A DNA stretch of 64,000 bases from Lathyrus oleraceus (taxonomy: Eukaryota > Streptophyta > Magnoliopsida > Fabales > Fabaceae). The notes below the pieces were generated by a model, which was given only the letters and a program-made list of their open reading frames with translations, searched no databases and was not told the DNA's origin. Both the position numbers and the translations under genes were made by a program. The DNA lies in contig NC_066583.1 of the NCBI RefSeq assembly GCF_024323335.1, positions 11,560,665-11,624,664 of the forward strand, given 5' to 3'. Shown here in pieces: positions 1-9,885 of this stretch (position 1 is the first letter of the stretch; each line of letters starts with the position of its first letter).

Positions 1-15
1 AAAGCTTCAGATCGC

Positions 16-967
16 GCCGTATATTAGGCCAATTTGAAGACATGGGTGCCACACTGGGTCGTACGTTAGACCGTATAATGAGTCATCCATTAGGCTGCCG
101 ACTTCGCTGGGGAGTCGGAGTGTGTCATATGCTGTTGGGGATAAAGGATCAGAATGGACCATACGCTAGATCGTATCTGAGTTGCAGAATGAGCCGTACG
201 TTAGGCTGAATCTGATGACGAAAGGGGTAGTCGTACGTTAGACTACACTTCAGAAATGTACCGTATGTTAGGTAGGATCTGATGATGAAAGGGGTAGTCG
301 TACGTTAGACTACACTTCAGAAATGTACCGTATGTTAGGTAGGATCTGATGATGAAAGGGTAGTCGTACGTTAGACTACACTTCAGAAATGTACCGTATG
401 TTAGGTAGGATCTGATGATGAAAGGGGTAGTCGTACGTTAGACTACACTTCAGAAATGTACCGTATGTTAGGTAGGATCTGATGATGAAAGGGGTAGTCG
501 TACGTTAGACTACACTTCAGAAATGTACCGTATGTTAGGTAGCATCTGAGGGGATGGACATCCGAACGGGTCGTACGTTAGACCGTCGCAGAATGAGTCG
601 TCTGTTAGGCCGCATCTGATGATGAAAGCGGTAGTCGTACGCCAGACTACACTTCAGAAATGTACCGTACGTTAGGTAGCATCTGAGGGTTGTAAGATCC
701 AAACGGGTCGTACGTTAGACCGCGTTGGGGTTGTTGAAGTTCAGAATGGATCGTACGTTAGATCGTATCCGAGTTGTAGAATGAGCCGTCCGTTAGGCTG
801 CATCTGAAAAAGAAAGTAGTCGTACGCTAGACTACACCCCTGAATGTACCGTACGCTAGGCAGCATCTGAGGATTTGAAGGTCCAAATGGGTCGTACGTT
901 AGACCGCATTGGAGTTGCTGAAGAAGTCATATGTTGGGCTGAATCAGAATGAACCGTACGTTAGGCT
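16..967 (-). repeat. 3' UTR array of short hairpins with constant 8-nt loop
   Basis: About 20 short inverted repeats occur roughly every 30-40 bp. On the window plus strand each has the loop GTACGTTA (variants GTATGTTA, GTACGCTA, GTCCGTTA), which is TAACGTAC in the element's sense strand. Stems differ but still pair: GCC/GGC (16-29), GGTC/GACC (57-72), AGCC/GGCT (192-207), GTAGTC/GACTAC (227-246), TACC/GGTA (259-274), GGTC/GACC (569-584), and GATC/GATC near 750. A few copies carry one mismatch, for example near 157-172 and 952-967. Part of the array is a regular 67-bp tandem repeat. It lies between pol and the expected 3' LTR, where Ogre elements are known to carry tandem repeats. Confidence 0.85.
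224..545. repeat. 67-bp tandem repeat, about 4.8 copies
   Basis: The block beginning GGGGTAGTCGTACG repeats with starts near 224, 291, 358, 424 and 491. The period is 67 bp, with one 66-bp copy that has lost a G. Each unit contains two hairpins, one with stem GTAGTC/GACTAC and one with stem TACC/GGTA. Copies are nearly identical, so this block expanded recently inside the older, more diverged hairpin array. Confidence 0.9.
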
Positions 968-1313
968 GTATCTGATAGCCTGTATATGTTGTACTTGCAA
1001 TAAATGTCTGGGATGGGCTTAGAGATGCCATCGTTAGGAGGATATCGAAGTGTTGTCAGAATGAATGTTCCCATGAACTGTATTTGAAATATGTATCTGA
1101 ATCTTGAATGTGATTGATAAAGGTGTCTGTCTGAATGAACCTTCTACTTTGACTATATCAGGAGGATAATTAACCTGCAAAGAAAAGTTAGCTTCATGCT
1201 ATGTCATGATGCATGAGATGTTTCGTGTTATGCTAAAATAAATGTGAATGTTGTATGCATGCGTATGCTGTGAAAGGATGTAATGAATGAGTTATGCGTA
1301 TGAGAAGTTCTGC

Positions 1314-1556
1314 TTGGGGACTCTACTGGGGAAAATAAATCCCCATCTACTGATTTGAGACATTTGTGTCGATGACCCTTTCTCGGCTGGGGATGCTTGA
1401 TTTCTGTCTGATGGTGGAAATATTCAACAGAGCCTGGCTGGGGATGGATGAGATGATCAATCTGTCTGGTGACGCCGACCTCTGTTGGGGAGTAACTGGC
1501 TGTGCCTGGGGATACTGCCATTTTCTGAGGAAAAAAAAAAGGCTTGCTGGGGAAGA
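1314..1556 (-). promoter_or_regulatory. Cluster of PBS-complementary motifs in the 3' UTR
   Basis: The window plus strand repeats a CTGGGGA-type motif here: 1316-1332, about 1384, about 1435, 1480-1495, about 1505 and about 1545. The best copies extend further: 1316-1332 reads GGGGACTCTACTGGGGA and 1480-1495 contains ACCTCTGTTGGGGAG. These resemble the PBS sequence TGGCGACTCTGTTGGGGA. Because the element lies on the minus strand, its RNA here carries the complement of its own PBS, in other words a sequence like the 3' end of the primer tRNA. The other Ogre has a matching cluster. Function is inferred, not known. Confidence 0.55.
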
Positions 1557-2030
1557 GAATTGGTAGCGGATTCATTGGAAGCATGATTAGACCTTTTCCT
1601 TGATCCTGAAGTCGGGTAGTAATTGCTATTGCTATTCTATGCATGTATTTTTGGTAAACATCAGTCATATTCAAATGCACATATTAATTCAAATTAAATC
1701 AATGGACATTTACGCAACCAAAACAGAAAAGTAAAAACAAAAGCATCTTTTTTTTGAAAGAGGGTTGTATTGATTTTGAAAGGAGGCCTATAAACAGGCA
1801 ATTTGTGTACAAGGAGACAGAAATCCTAGTAAGAGGAAATTGTCGAAAACAAAGAGAAAGCTATGTGGAAGAAGTCCTATTGATTTTAAGCCTACTACTG
1901 TCATTATGTCTTCGAGCATCTCATCCCTTGCTGTCGGATAGAAGTGATTGGCTTGGTCAGTCCCTCGAACTTGGATGAAAGTTGACTGAGAACGGGACAT
2001 AGTCATACGCTTTAATCCCTAATTTTTGCC

Positions 2031-2202
2031 TGGACCGCCTTTTCAGGTTTTCAGTCCACCAGGATACCCTTTTTTGCCCAAGCCGCCTTTTCAGGTTTTC
2101 GACTTGCCGGGTGTACATTTTTTTTTATATATCCCTAATTTTTGCCCGAACCCTTTTGGTTCGCCGGGATGCCCTTACTTTTGCCTAGATACGTCGATCT
2201 AG
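2031..2202 (-). promoter_or_regulatory. Post-pol RNA structure module (four hairpins)
   Basis: Directly 3' of the pol stop codon, four inverted repeats occur in the same order as at 38365-38559 in the other Ogre. In element sense they are: A, CTAGAT/ATCTAG (2202-2185); B, CGAACC/GGTTCG (2163-2147); C, CAAGTC/GGCTTG (2106-2079), enclosing CCT-GAAA-AGG; D, TGGACT/GGTCCA (2058-2031), enclosing CCT-GAAA-AGG. Stems A, C and D differ from the other element by paired changes that keep pairing. Linkers after each hairpin begin GGCAAAAA. The module is probably an RNA element; its job is unknown. Confidence 0.75.
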
Positions 2203-2212
2203 CGGGTCTCTT

Positions 2213-5200
2213 TTATGCGTAGTATTTTTTAACTATGTCCGCGTTCACGGGATGTGGGAAGTCTTCACCATCCATTGTAGCGAGTATCATGGCTCCACCT
2301 GAGAATACCTTCTTAACTACAAATGGCCCTTCGTATGTGGGAGTCCATTTGCCTCTGGGGTCAGTTTGTGGTAGGATGATGCGTTTGATTACCAAGTCGC
2401 CAATTTGATACACTTGTCTCTTGACCTTTTTGTTGAATGCCCTGGTCATGCGCTTCTGATATATCTGCCCGTGACATACAGCCGCAAGTCTCTTCTCATC
2501 CATCAAATTTATCTGATCGAGTCGAGTCTGAATCCATTCGTCCTCGTCTAAGCCCGCCTCTTTCATGATCCTTAGAGAGGGAATCTGAACTTCCACTGGT
2601 AAAACGGCTTCCATTCCGTAGACTAAAGAGAAAGGAGTTGCCCCTGTCGAAGTTCGCACGGAAGTACGATAACCATGAAGAGCAAATGGTAACATCTCAT
2701 GCCAGTCTTTGTATGTTACCGTCATCTTTTGTATAATCTTCTTAATATTCTTATTAGCCGCTTCTACAGCGCCGTTCATCTTTGGCCGGTACGGAGAAGA
2801 GTTATGGTGTTTTATTTTGAACTGCGTGCAGAGTTCAGTAATCATCTTGTTGTTCAAATTAGTGCCATTGTCAGTGATAATTCTCTCAGGGACGCCGTAT
2901 CGGCAGATGAGGCTGTTCTTGATGAATCGTGCCACCACATTCTTAGTAACAGAAGCAAATGAGGCTGCCTCCACCCACTTTGTGAAGTAATCAATAGCAA
3001 CAAGGATGAAACGATGTCCATTAGAGGCGGTAGGTTTAATCTCGCCAATCATATCAATGCCCCACATTGCAAAGGGCCACGGCGCGGTCAACACGTTTAA
3101 TGGAGCAGGAGGCACATGTACTTTATCCGCATAGATCTGGCACTTATGACAAGTTCTGGAGTGATGGTGGCAATCAGTTTCCATGGTAGACCAATAATAC
3201 CCTGACCTCAGAATCTTCTTGGCCATTGTATGTCCACTAGAATGAGTCCCAAAGATACCGTCGTGCATGTCTTCCATAATCTTCTCTGATTCCTTTCTAT
3301 CCACACAGCGAAGCAAAGTCGAATCATGGTTACGTTTGTACAATATTCCATTACTCAAAAAGAATTTAGCGGAGAACTTCCTCAGAAATTTCCTGTCATT
3401 GATGGATGTCCCTTCAGGGTATTCCTGAGCTTCTAAATATCTTTTTATCTCGTGGAACCAAGGCTTCTCTTCTACTTCATCAGCGTTAAGTTCATAACAA
3501 TATGCTGGTTCGTCTAGTCGTTCAATGGTAATCCGGGGAGCTTCATTGTCCCATCTGACTCTGAACATAGATGACATGGTAGCCAATGCGTCTGCCAACT
3601 GGTTCTCCTCTCGGGGAATATGTTCGAATGTGATCTCTTCAAAGTATGGGATTAATGTCAACACCTGCTCTCGATAGGGGATGAGGTTCGGATGTTTAGT
3701 GTCCCATTCTCCTTTGACCTGACTGATTACTAAGGCTGAGTCTCCATACACCCTCAAAAACTTGATTCTCAGGTCTATAGCAGCTCTGAGTCCCAAAATA
3801 CATGCTTCATACTCAGCCATATTGTTGGTACACTCAAAACATAGTCTAGCGGTGAAAGGCGTATGGCCACCCTTGGGGGAAATGATCACGACGCCAATAC
3901 CGTTGCCCAATGCGTTAGACGATCCATCAAAAACCATAGTCCATCGGGATCCCACTTCGGGTCCTTCATTCGGTCCAGGTTCTTCATAATCAGTAACAAG
4001 CATGACATCCTCATCTGGGAACTCAAAATTCATAGACTGATAATCATTCACGGCCTGATGAGCCAAATGATCAGCTAGCACGCTTCCTTTGATTGCTTTT
4101 TGGGTGGTATACTGGATATCATACTCTGTTAAAATCATCTGCCATCTTGCTATTCTTCCGGAGAGGGCGGGTTTCTCAAATATGTATTTGATAGGATCCA
4201 TCTTAGAAATCAACAAAGTGGTGTGATTCAACATATACTGTCTTAGTCGGCGAGCAGCCCAGGCCAAAGCACAGCAAGTTTTCTCGAGCAGTGAGTATCT
4301 TGTTTCACAGTCGGTAAACTTTTTGCTAAGGTAGTATATGGCATACTCTTTTCGACCGGACTCGTCATGTTGTCCCAACACGCACCCCATTGAGTTTTCT
4401 AAAACGGTTAAATACATGATTAGAGGTCTTCCCTCAACTGGTGGCACCAGAATTGGAGGTTCTTGGAGGTACTTCTTGATTTTGTCGAAAGCTTCTTGAC
4501 ATTCATCATTCCATATCATCTCTTGATTTTTTCTCAGTAACTTGAAGATGGGTTTGCAAGTAGCGGTCAAATGGGAAATAAATCGGGCAATGTAATTCAA
4601 ACGTCCCAAGAAACCTCTGACTTCTTTATCCGTACGGGGAACTGGCATCTCTTGAATAGCTCTCACCTTGGCTGGGTCGACCTCAATACCTTTACCACTG
4701 ACAATAAAGCCCAAGAGTTTACCAGATCTTACTCCAAAGGTGCATTTGTTCGGGTTCAATCTCAACTTGTATTTCTTCAGCCTCTCAAACAGTTTGTATA
4801 AATGATCGAGATGTTCTTCTTCAGTATGAGACCTGGCTATCATATCGTCCACATATACTTCTATTTCATGATGGATCATGTCATGGAACAAAACCACCAT
4901 AGCACGCTGGTACGTTGCTCCTGCGTTCTTTAAACCAAACGGCATTACTTTATAACAGAAGGTGCCCCATTGCGTCACAAACGTAGTCTTCTCCATGTCC
5001 TCAGGTGCCATTTTGATCTGGTTATAACCCGAGAATCCATCCATGAAGGAGAATACCTTGTGTTGAGCGGTGTTGTCTACCAGAACATCAATGTGTGGCA
5101 GTGGGAAATCATCCTTGGGACTCGCTCTATTCAAATCTCTGTAATCCACACACATTCGCACCTTACCATCCTTCTTTGGCACTGGTACCACATTAGCAAC

Positions 5201-5684
5201 CCATTGAGGATAAGAAGTAACCGCCAGAAAACCAGCATCGAATTGTTTCATGACTTCGGCCTTGATTTTCTCGGACATTTCAGGACGCATGCGACGAACC
5301 TTTTGCTTAACAGGACGACAATCTTCCTTCGTCGGCAAACGATGCACTACTATATCGGTATCCAGCCCTGGCATGTCTTCGTAAGACCAAGCAAAAATCT
5401 CCACATAGTCATGTAGCATTTGAATCAATCTTCTTTTGACACTGATTTCCAAGCCTGCTCCTATTTTGACTTCTCTCTTGTCCACCTCGGTACCCAGATT
5501 TACAGTCTCAACTGACTCCTCATGCGGCTGTATAGTCCTTTCTTCTTGTAGTAACATTCTGGCAAGTTCTTCAGGTACTTCACAATCTTCCTCACTTCCA
5601 TCTTCGGCTCGGTAGATCGGATTTTCAAAGTCATAATGAACAGTAGTAGAACTATTATCAACAGGATCCAGAGTGGATAGGGAT
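2213..5684 (-). CDS. pol: Pol: reverse transcriptase, two RNase H domains, integrase (exon 2)
   Basis: The first ATG is at 5557, giving 1114 aa, but the frame is open up to a splice acceptor (TTGCAG) at 5690-5685, so the real coding exon probably starts at 5684. Numbering from 5557, RT carries the YVDD catalytic motif at 235-238, followed by a retroelement RNase H. A second, archaeal-type RNase H follows (FDGSS, MAEYEA, YGDSALV, ADALAT). Integrase has an HHCC zinc site ending CHKC, a DDE core (GIDMIG, ITDNGTNL, GAVEAANK) and a C-terminal YEGPFVVKKV module (GPY/F type). No chromodomain is visible. The double RNase H is a hallmark of the Tat lineage. No stop or frameshift is seen. Pol would copy the element RNA and integrate the cDNA. 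Confidence 0.93.
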
Positions 5685-5930
5685 CTGCAATTCGTTACGT
5701 GCGTGTGTGTAAGAAAACATAGCTCGTTTGAAAGATAATAGGAAAGACAAAGAGCGCAATATTTGAATGCAAAACGTCCATTGATTTATTGAATATAAAT
5801 ATGCTTATGAAAATGACAAAACCCTTAACAAATTAGCTATTGTGCCTCGGGCATAGACACAATGCTTTAAGAAGTTTGATTGTAAAAGAAAATTAAAATT
5901 TGCAATTCTAGAATAAACAATAACAATTAC
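5685..5930 (-). other. Putative 246-nt intron between gag-pro and pol
   Basis: The gag-pro ORF ends in GAG TAA TT, so a GT donor (GA|GTAATT) overlaps the stop codon; the acceptor is TTGCAG at 5690-5685. Removing 5930-5685 deletes the stop and joins a codon split 2+1, entering the open pol frame. The other Ogre has the same donor, the same phase and a similar length (252 nt). Ogre elements are known for a spliced intron at this place. The splice sites here are inferred from sequence only. Confidence 0.75.
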
Positions 5931-8900
5931 TCCTGACTAAAGGAAATCGGGATAATGTCTTCAGTCTTCCAATTGTTGAGTCCGTCACCAATTGTTGGGA
6001 AAATCCAGCTATCCAAGTCGCAATCACTATCAGCATCTTCCATAGCATTAATCTGATTTTTGACTATCTTTCCAGAGTTAAACCCCAGGCCAGCTTTATC
6101 AGACTTGTACGGTACATTGATCAGTTGACCCCAACCAGCACGATCACCATTTTCAATCGCGGCTTGAGCATCTTTCAGAGAGATCATGACAGGGGGAGCA
6201 CGAACAACCTTGGGCACAAGGGGAGTTGGCTTAAGGACAGGACTGGGTGGAGGAACCACTTCAAATGACTGAGAAGGAGTCTCAAAGAATTCACCATCCA
6301 TCTCGACGTATTTGAAGGCTTGCACACTACTGACAATATACTCTTCTTCTCCACATACAGTGACAACCATGCCTGCTATTGGATACTTCAGCTTTTGATG
6401 AAGCGACGAAGCTACCGCACCTGCCCCATGGATCCAAGGGCGCCCCAACAAGCAGGAGTAGGCGGGACGAATGTCCATCACGTGAAAGGTAGTGTTGAAG
6501 ACTTGAGGTCCTATCTTGATAGGGAGAACCACTTCACCATAGACAACACTCTTCGCACCATCGTAAGCACGCACCACAACATCACTAGGTTTCAGTTCAA
6601 TGCCTTTGTAGTCAAATTTATCGAGTACAACTTTCGGGAGCACATTCAAGGAAGAGCCGTTGTCGATCAACACGTGAGCCAGGGTGATCCCCTCACACTC
6701 GATGGAGATATGCAGAGCTTTATTGTGATTCTTTCCTGCTGGCGTCAGGTCAGCATCGGAAAAGCCTAGGCCATTGTCAACAGTCAAATTAGCAACATAA
6801 TGTTCGAATTGATCGACGGATGTTTCTTGAGGCACATGAGCGGTCTTCAAGAATTTCATCAATGCATTGGCATGGGATTCAGAGGATAATAACAAGGACA
6901 ACATTGAGATTTTAGACGGAGTATGCCCCAATTGTTCCACTACATCAAAATCGCTCTTACGGATGATTTTCAGCATCTCTTCCATTTCCTGTTTGGCAAC
7001 ATCTTCAGAAGTAACTTCGACCGATGTCTCTGACTGAGGAGGATTGACTGGTCTTTTTCCTCGAATTTCGGGAGCGGGAGGTGAGATTTCTGGGGAGTAG
7101 ATCCTTCCACTTCGAGTAACTTTACTAGTCCCCACAATATCATTAGGATTAGCAGAACTACCAACTTGCTTTATGCCATGGATGTAAACGTCGCCTCCAT
7201 AGTTCCACGGAATAGCTTTGCTGGAGGAATATGGCACGGGGCCAGGTGCGGTAATAATCAGGGGAGCCACTTTGGGCTCAGCGGTAATCTTCACAGGCAC
7301 TCTAGTAGCGGTAATCTTCACTGGAGCTTTGGACCTAGCAATCACAGATACCTCTTCAATAGAGTTGTCCACCTTAGGAACCCTTTCAAATAGAATTGTA
7401 CGATCATCCATCAGCCGTTGAATGCCGTTCTTCAACTTCAAACAATCATTGGGTCGGAGTACACAGAGATCGCAATCTTCAGCACAACCTGGAAATAAAC
7501 CAGCTTGCAATAAATTCTTCTTAACGATCAGGAGAGGAGATGCTAAATCAGCAACGTCAGTAACGTGAGAATTGTCGTCCACAACATTAACATTCTGGTC
7601 ATGATTAGGCATAGGTGCTGTGATGACATTGGGGGTCGCCGGAGGATCAAATTCAATTTCTCCAGCGTCGATCATATCCTGAATCTTGTTCTTCAACAAC
7701 CAGCAATCATTTGTATCATGCCCGGGGCTATCGGAGTGATAGGCACACCTGGCGTTGGGATTATAACGAGGAGAAGTAGTGTTGGGATTTGCAGGAGGGC
7801 CTCTGAGGGTAATCAAATTGGCCTTTAACATACTCTGCAGTGCTTGGGTTAAAGTCATATTGATCTTGGTAAACTGTCTTCTCGACCTGTCTTGTCTGTG
7901 TTGGAAGTTCTGAGATGGCGGTGCGGCAATTGTAACTGCCCCAATAGTATGGTCACGATTCTTCTTGTTATGCTTCCTCTCACTGTACACAACATTTGAT
8001 TCATTCTTTCCCTGATAGGACTTTTTGGTGCTTGCAGAAGTAGCTGCCTGTATCTTTCCACTTCGAATGCCGCTTTCAACCCGTTCACCTGTCAAGATAA
8101 GTTCAGTGAAACCTGACGAGGAACTTCCCAGTAGATGGCTGTAGAATGGGCCAGTCAGTGTACCCATGAACATGTCCACTAACTCTCGATCAGTCATAGG
8201 GGGTTTGACTCTGCCAGCCAAATCTCTCCACTTTTGAGCATATTCTTTGAAACTTTCTTTAGAGCCCATAGTCATATTTTGTAGCTGTAGCCGAGTAGGC
8301 GCTAACTCAGAATTATACTGGTAGTGCTTGTAGAAAGCTGTTGCTAAATCAGTCCATGTGCGGATGTTAGAGCTCTCAAGCTGATAATACCACTCTAACT
8401 GTGTGCCAGACAGACTCTCTTGGAAGAAATGGATCCACAGTTTCTTATCAGTAGTGTGCGGCTGAATCTTTCTCACATAAGCCCTTAGATGCATCTGAGG
8501 ACAAGAGGCACCATCATACTTAGTGAAAATGGGAACCTTGAATTTGCGGGGAATGACCACATCAGAGACCAGACCCAAGTTTTCGAAATCCAGACCGGGC
8601 ACTTTCTGCCCCTCCATAGCTAGCATACGTTCTTCCAGCAACTTGTACTTATCATCCTTCGGAGAGTACTGTTCATGTTCATAATCTTCATCGTCGTCCT
8701 CAGAATTGACGAGATTAGGATTCTCATCTTCCGAATCATTCTCGGTCTCTTCTTCTGAATCCTTCGGAATTCTAATCTTGACTCCTGTAACCTGTCCCTT
8801 AAGCCTTCTCCCCGGGTTGATGTAACCCACAGGTTTCTGGTCCTTCTTCTTCTCCATCAAAAGAGCTTTCAGTTCTTCCTGCCCCTTAGATAAGCTCAGC

Positions 8901-8962
8901 ATCATTTCCTGGAATTGAGCATTCTGGGCCTGGAGATCTTTGACAGTTTGTTCGAGAGCCAT
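5927..8962 (-). CDS. gag-pro: Gag-protease polyprotein
   Basis: This intact 1011-aa ORF encodes the structural and protease polyprotein. The N-terminus is a Gln/Glu-rich helix likely to form a coiled coil, followed by an acidic stretch. A Retrotrans_gag-type capsid domain spans roughly residues 130-290. Near residue 406 is a variant zinc knuckle, C-x2-H-x5-H-x4-C, and farther on a second Cys cluster, C-x3-C-x2-C-x6-C. Aspartic protease follows, with active site IDNGSSLNVLP (D about 767) and flap-region motif LLGRPWIHGAGAV. The active triad is DNG rather than DTG/DSG, a variant I recall in other plant Tat elements. A conserved tail (GWGQL...AGLGF, then an acidic DSDCDLDSW) ends at a stop that overlaps the intron donor. 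The start ATG matches the second element's Gag start. Confidence 0.93.
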   Translation of the reverse strand: MALEQTVKDLQAQNAQFQEMMLSLSKGQEELKALLMEKKKDQKPVGYINPGRRLKGQVTGVKIRIPKDSEEETENDSEDENPNLVNSEDDDEDYEHEQYSPKDDKYKLLEERMLAMEGQKVPGLDFENLGLVSDVVIPRKFKVPIFTKYDGASCPQMHLRAYVRKIQPHTTDKKLWIHFFQESLSGTQLEWYYQLESSNIRTWTDLATAFYKHYQYNSELAPTRLQLQNMTMGSKESFKEYAQKWRDLAGRVKPPMTDRELVDMFMGTLTGPFYSHLLGSSSSGFTELILTGERVESGIRSGKIQAATSASTKKSYQGKNESNVVYSERKHNKKNRDHTIGAVTIAAPPSQNFQHRQDRSRRQFTKINMTLTQALQSMLKANLITLRGPPANPNTTSPRYNPNARCAYHSDSPGHDTNDCWLLKNKIQDMIDAGEIEFDPPATPNVITAPMPNHDQNVNVVDDNSHVTDVADLASPLLIVKKNLLQAGLFPGCAEDCDLCVLRPNDCLKLKNGIQRLMDDRTILFERVPKVDNSIEEVSVIARSKAPVKITATRVPVKITAEPKVAPLIITAPGPVPYSSSKAIPWNYGGDVYIHGIKQVGSSANPNDIVGTSKVTRSGRIYSPEISPPAPEIRGKRPVNPPQSETSVEVTSEDVAKQEMEEMLKIIRKSDFDVVEQLGHTPSKISMLSLLLSSESHANALMKFLKTAHVPQETSVDQFEHYVANLTVDNGLGFSDADLTPAGKNHNKALHISIECEGITLAHVLIDNGSSLNVLPKVVLDKFDYKGIELKPSDVVVRAYDGAKSVVYGEVVLPIKIGPQVFNTTFHVMDIRPAYSCLLGRPWIHGAGAVASSLHQKLKYPIAGMVVTVCGEEEYIVSSVQAFKYVEMDGEFFETPSQSFEVVPPPSPVLKPTPLVPKVVRAPPVMISLKDAQAAIENGDRAGWGQLINVPYKSDKAGLGFNSGKIVKNQINAMEDADSDCDLDSWIFPTIGDGLNNWKTEDIIPISFSQE

Positions 8963-9863
8963 TGTTCAATCTGTTTGAATCTGCTGGAATCTGTTTGATA
9001 GGAAAATCGTGAGAACACTGATCCTTTAGAATACCTGTTATGCGATGCAATGCAATGTATGAAATGTTTTCAAGGACTTTCGGGATTTAACTTTGCATAA
9101 ACTAACAAAAAGAGCTTTTTTTTTCTTTTCTTTTTTTTTTTTGCTTTTGTTTTTGTTTTTTTTTAGCAGAGTTAAATCCCTAAATCCTTGAAATGGTTAG
9201 TACAATGCCATGATGTTATGATGTTATGATGTTATGTTGTTATGTTGTTAGATAAATAACAAGCACAAGCAAGTCACACAACAATCATTCCTAGGTTTTA
9301 AGGCTTGCGTGAGTTCCATAGGTAAATACCCTCCCCACTGAAGTTTGGTTGGTTCAACCTGTCTTAGAATAGTAACCGGGTTCTAGAAGGATCTCAAATC
9401 ATTGACCTTTCCTTAAGTCCACTTCAGTGCAACACCAAGTGGTTGACCGAAGCTTCCCTAAAGTCCAATCTCAAAGAGTGTAGTATCGAGTCTCAACCAA
9501 CTCCAGTCGGAACCGAAGCCAGTTATCTCACTACTTTCTAATGGCCAGGATGAGTCAATTAGGGTTCTAAAGGTCTGGTTAATGCTTTTATGACACCACG
9601 CGAATGCCAAATATTTCCTCAACTAACATGAGGAACATCAGGACATCCAAAGTGCCACATTAACCGTAGCCATCATTTTGACCATTCCAGTATACGCCGG
9701 ACAGTCGCGATGATCTCTTGCTACTTACCTAAGGTACACTAGATCCGGGTGTAGGATCTTTCACTCAAGCATAACATACCCAAGCAATCCCTTAAAAATA
9801 AATCAGACAAATTGAATAAGTGATCTTGTTTTTAAGGTAACCTCTCTTTTTAAATATTTAGGG
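8963..9863 (-). other. 5' leader between PBS and gag
   Basis: About 900 nt contain no convincing ORF. In sense orientation an A-rich, purine-rich tract lies at 9165-9113, close upstream of gag; the other Ogre has an A-rich tract at 29156-29200, upstream of its first ORF. A short ATGTT/GTTAT microsatellite is at 9211-9250. ORF1, present in the other Ogre, is missing here. Confidence 0.7.
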
Positions 9864-9881
9864 TCCCCAACAGAGTCGCCA
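9864..9881 (-). other. Primer binding site
   Basis: In sense orientation the sequence is TGGCGACTCTGTTGGGGA, four nt inside the 5' LTR end. It differs by one base from the PBS of the second Ogre (TGGCGACTCTGCTGGGGA). Ogre PBSs have been described as complementary to tRNA-Arg; I could not check the tRNA. Confidence 0.85.
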
Positions 9882-9885
9882 GTTC

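Noticed and set aside
16..967. CRISPR-like array of short repeats with spacers
   Set aside because: Plant retrotransposon 3' UTR. Units are inverted hairpins with covarying arms, not identical direct repeats with unique spacers, and there are no cas genes.
1228..2006. Short ORFs of 66-150 aa in the 3' UTR of the minus-strand element
   Set aside because: No domain, overlap on both strands, and lie across the conserved PBS-complement motif cluster; better explained as non-coding.
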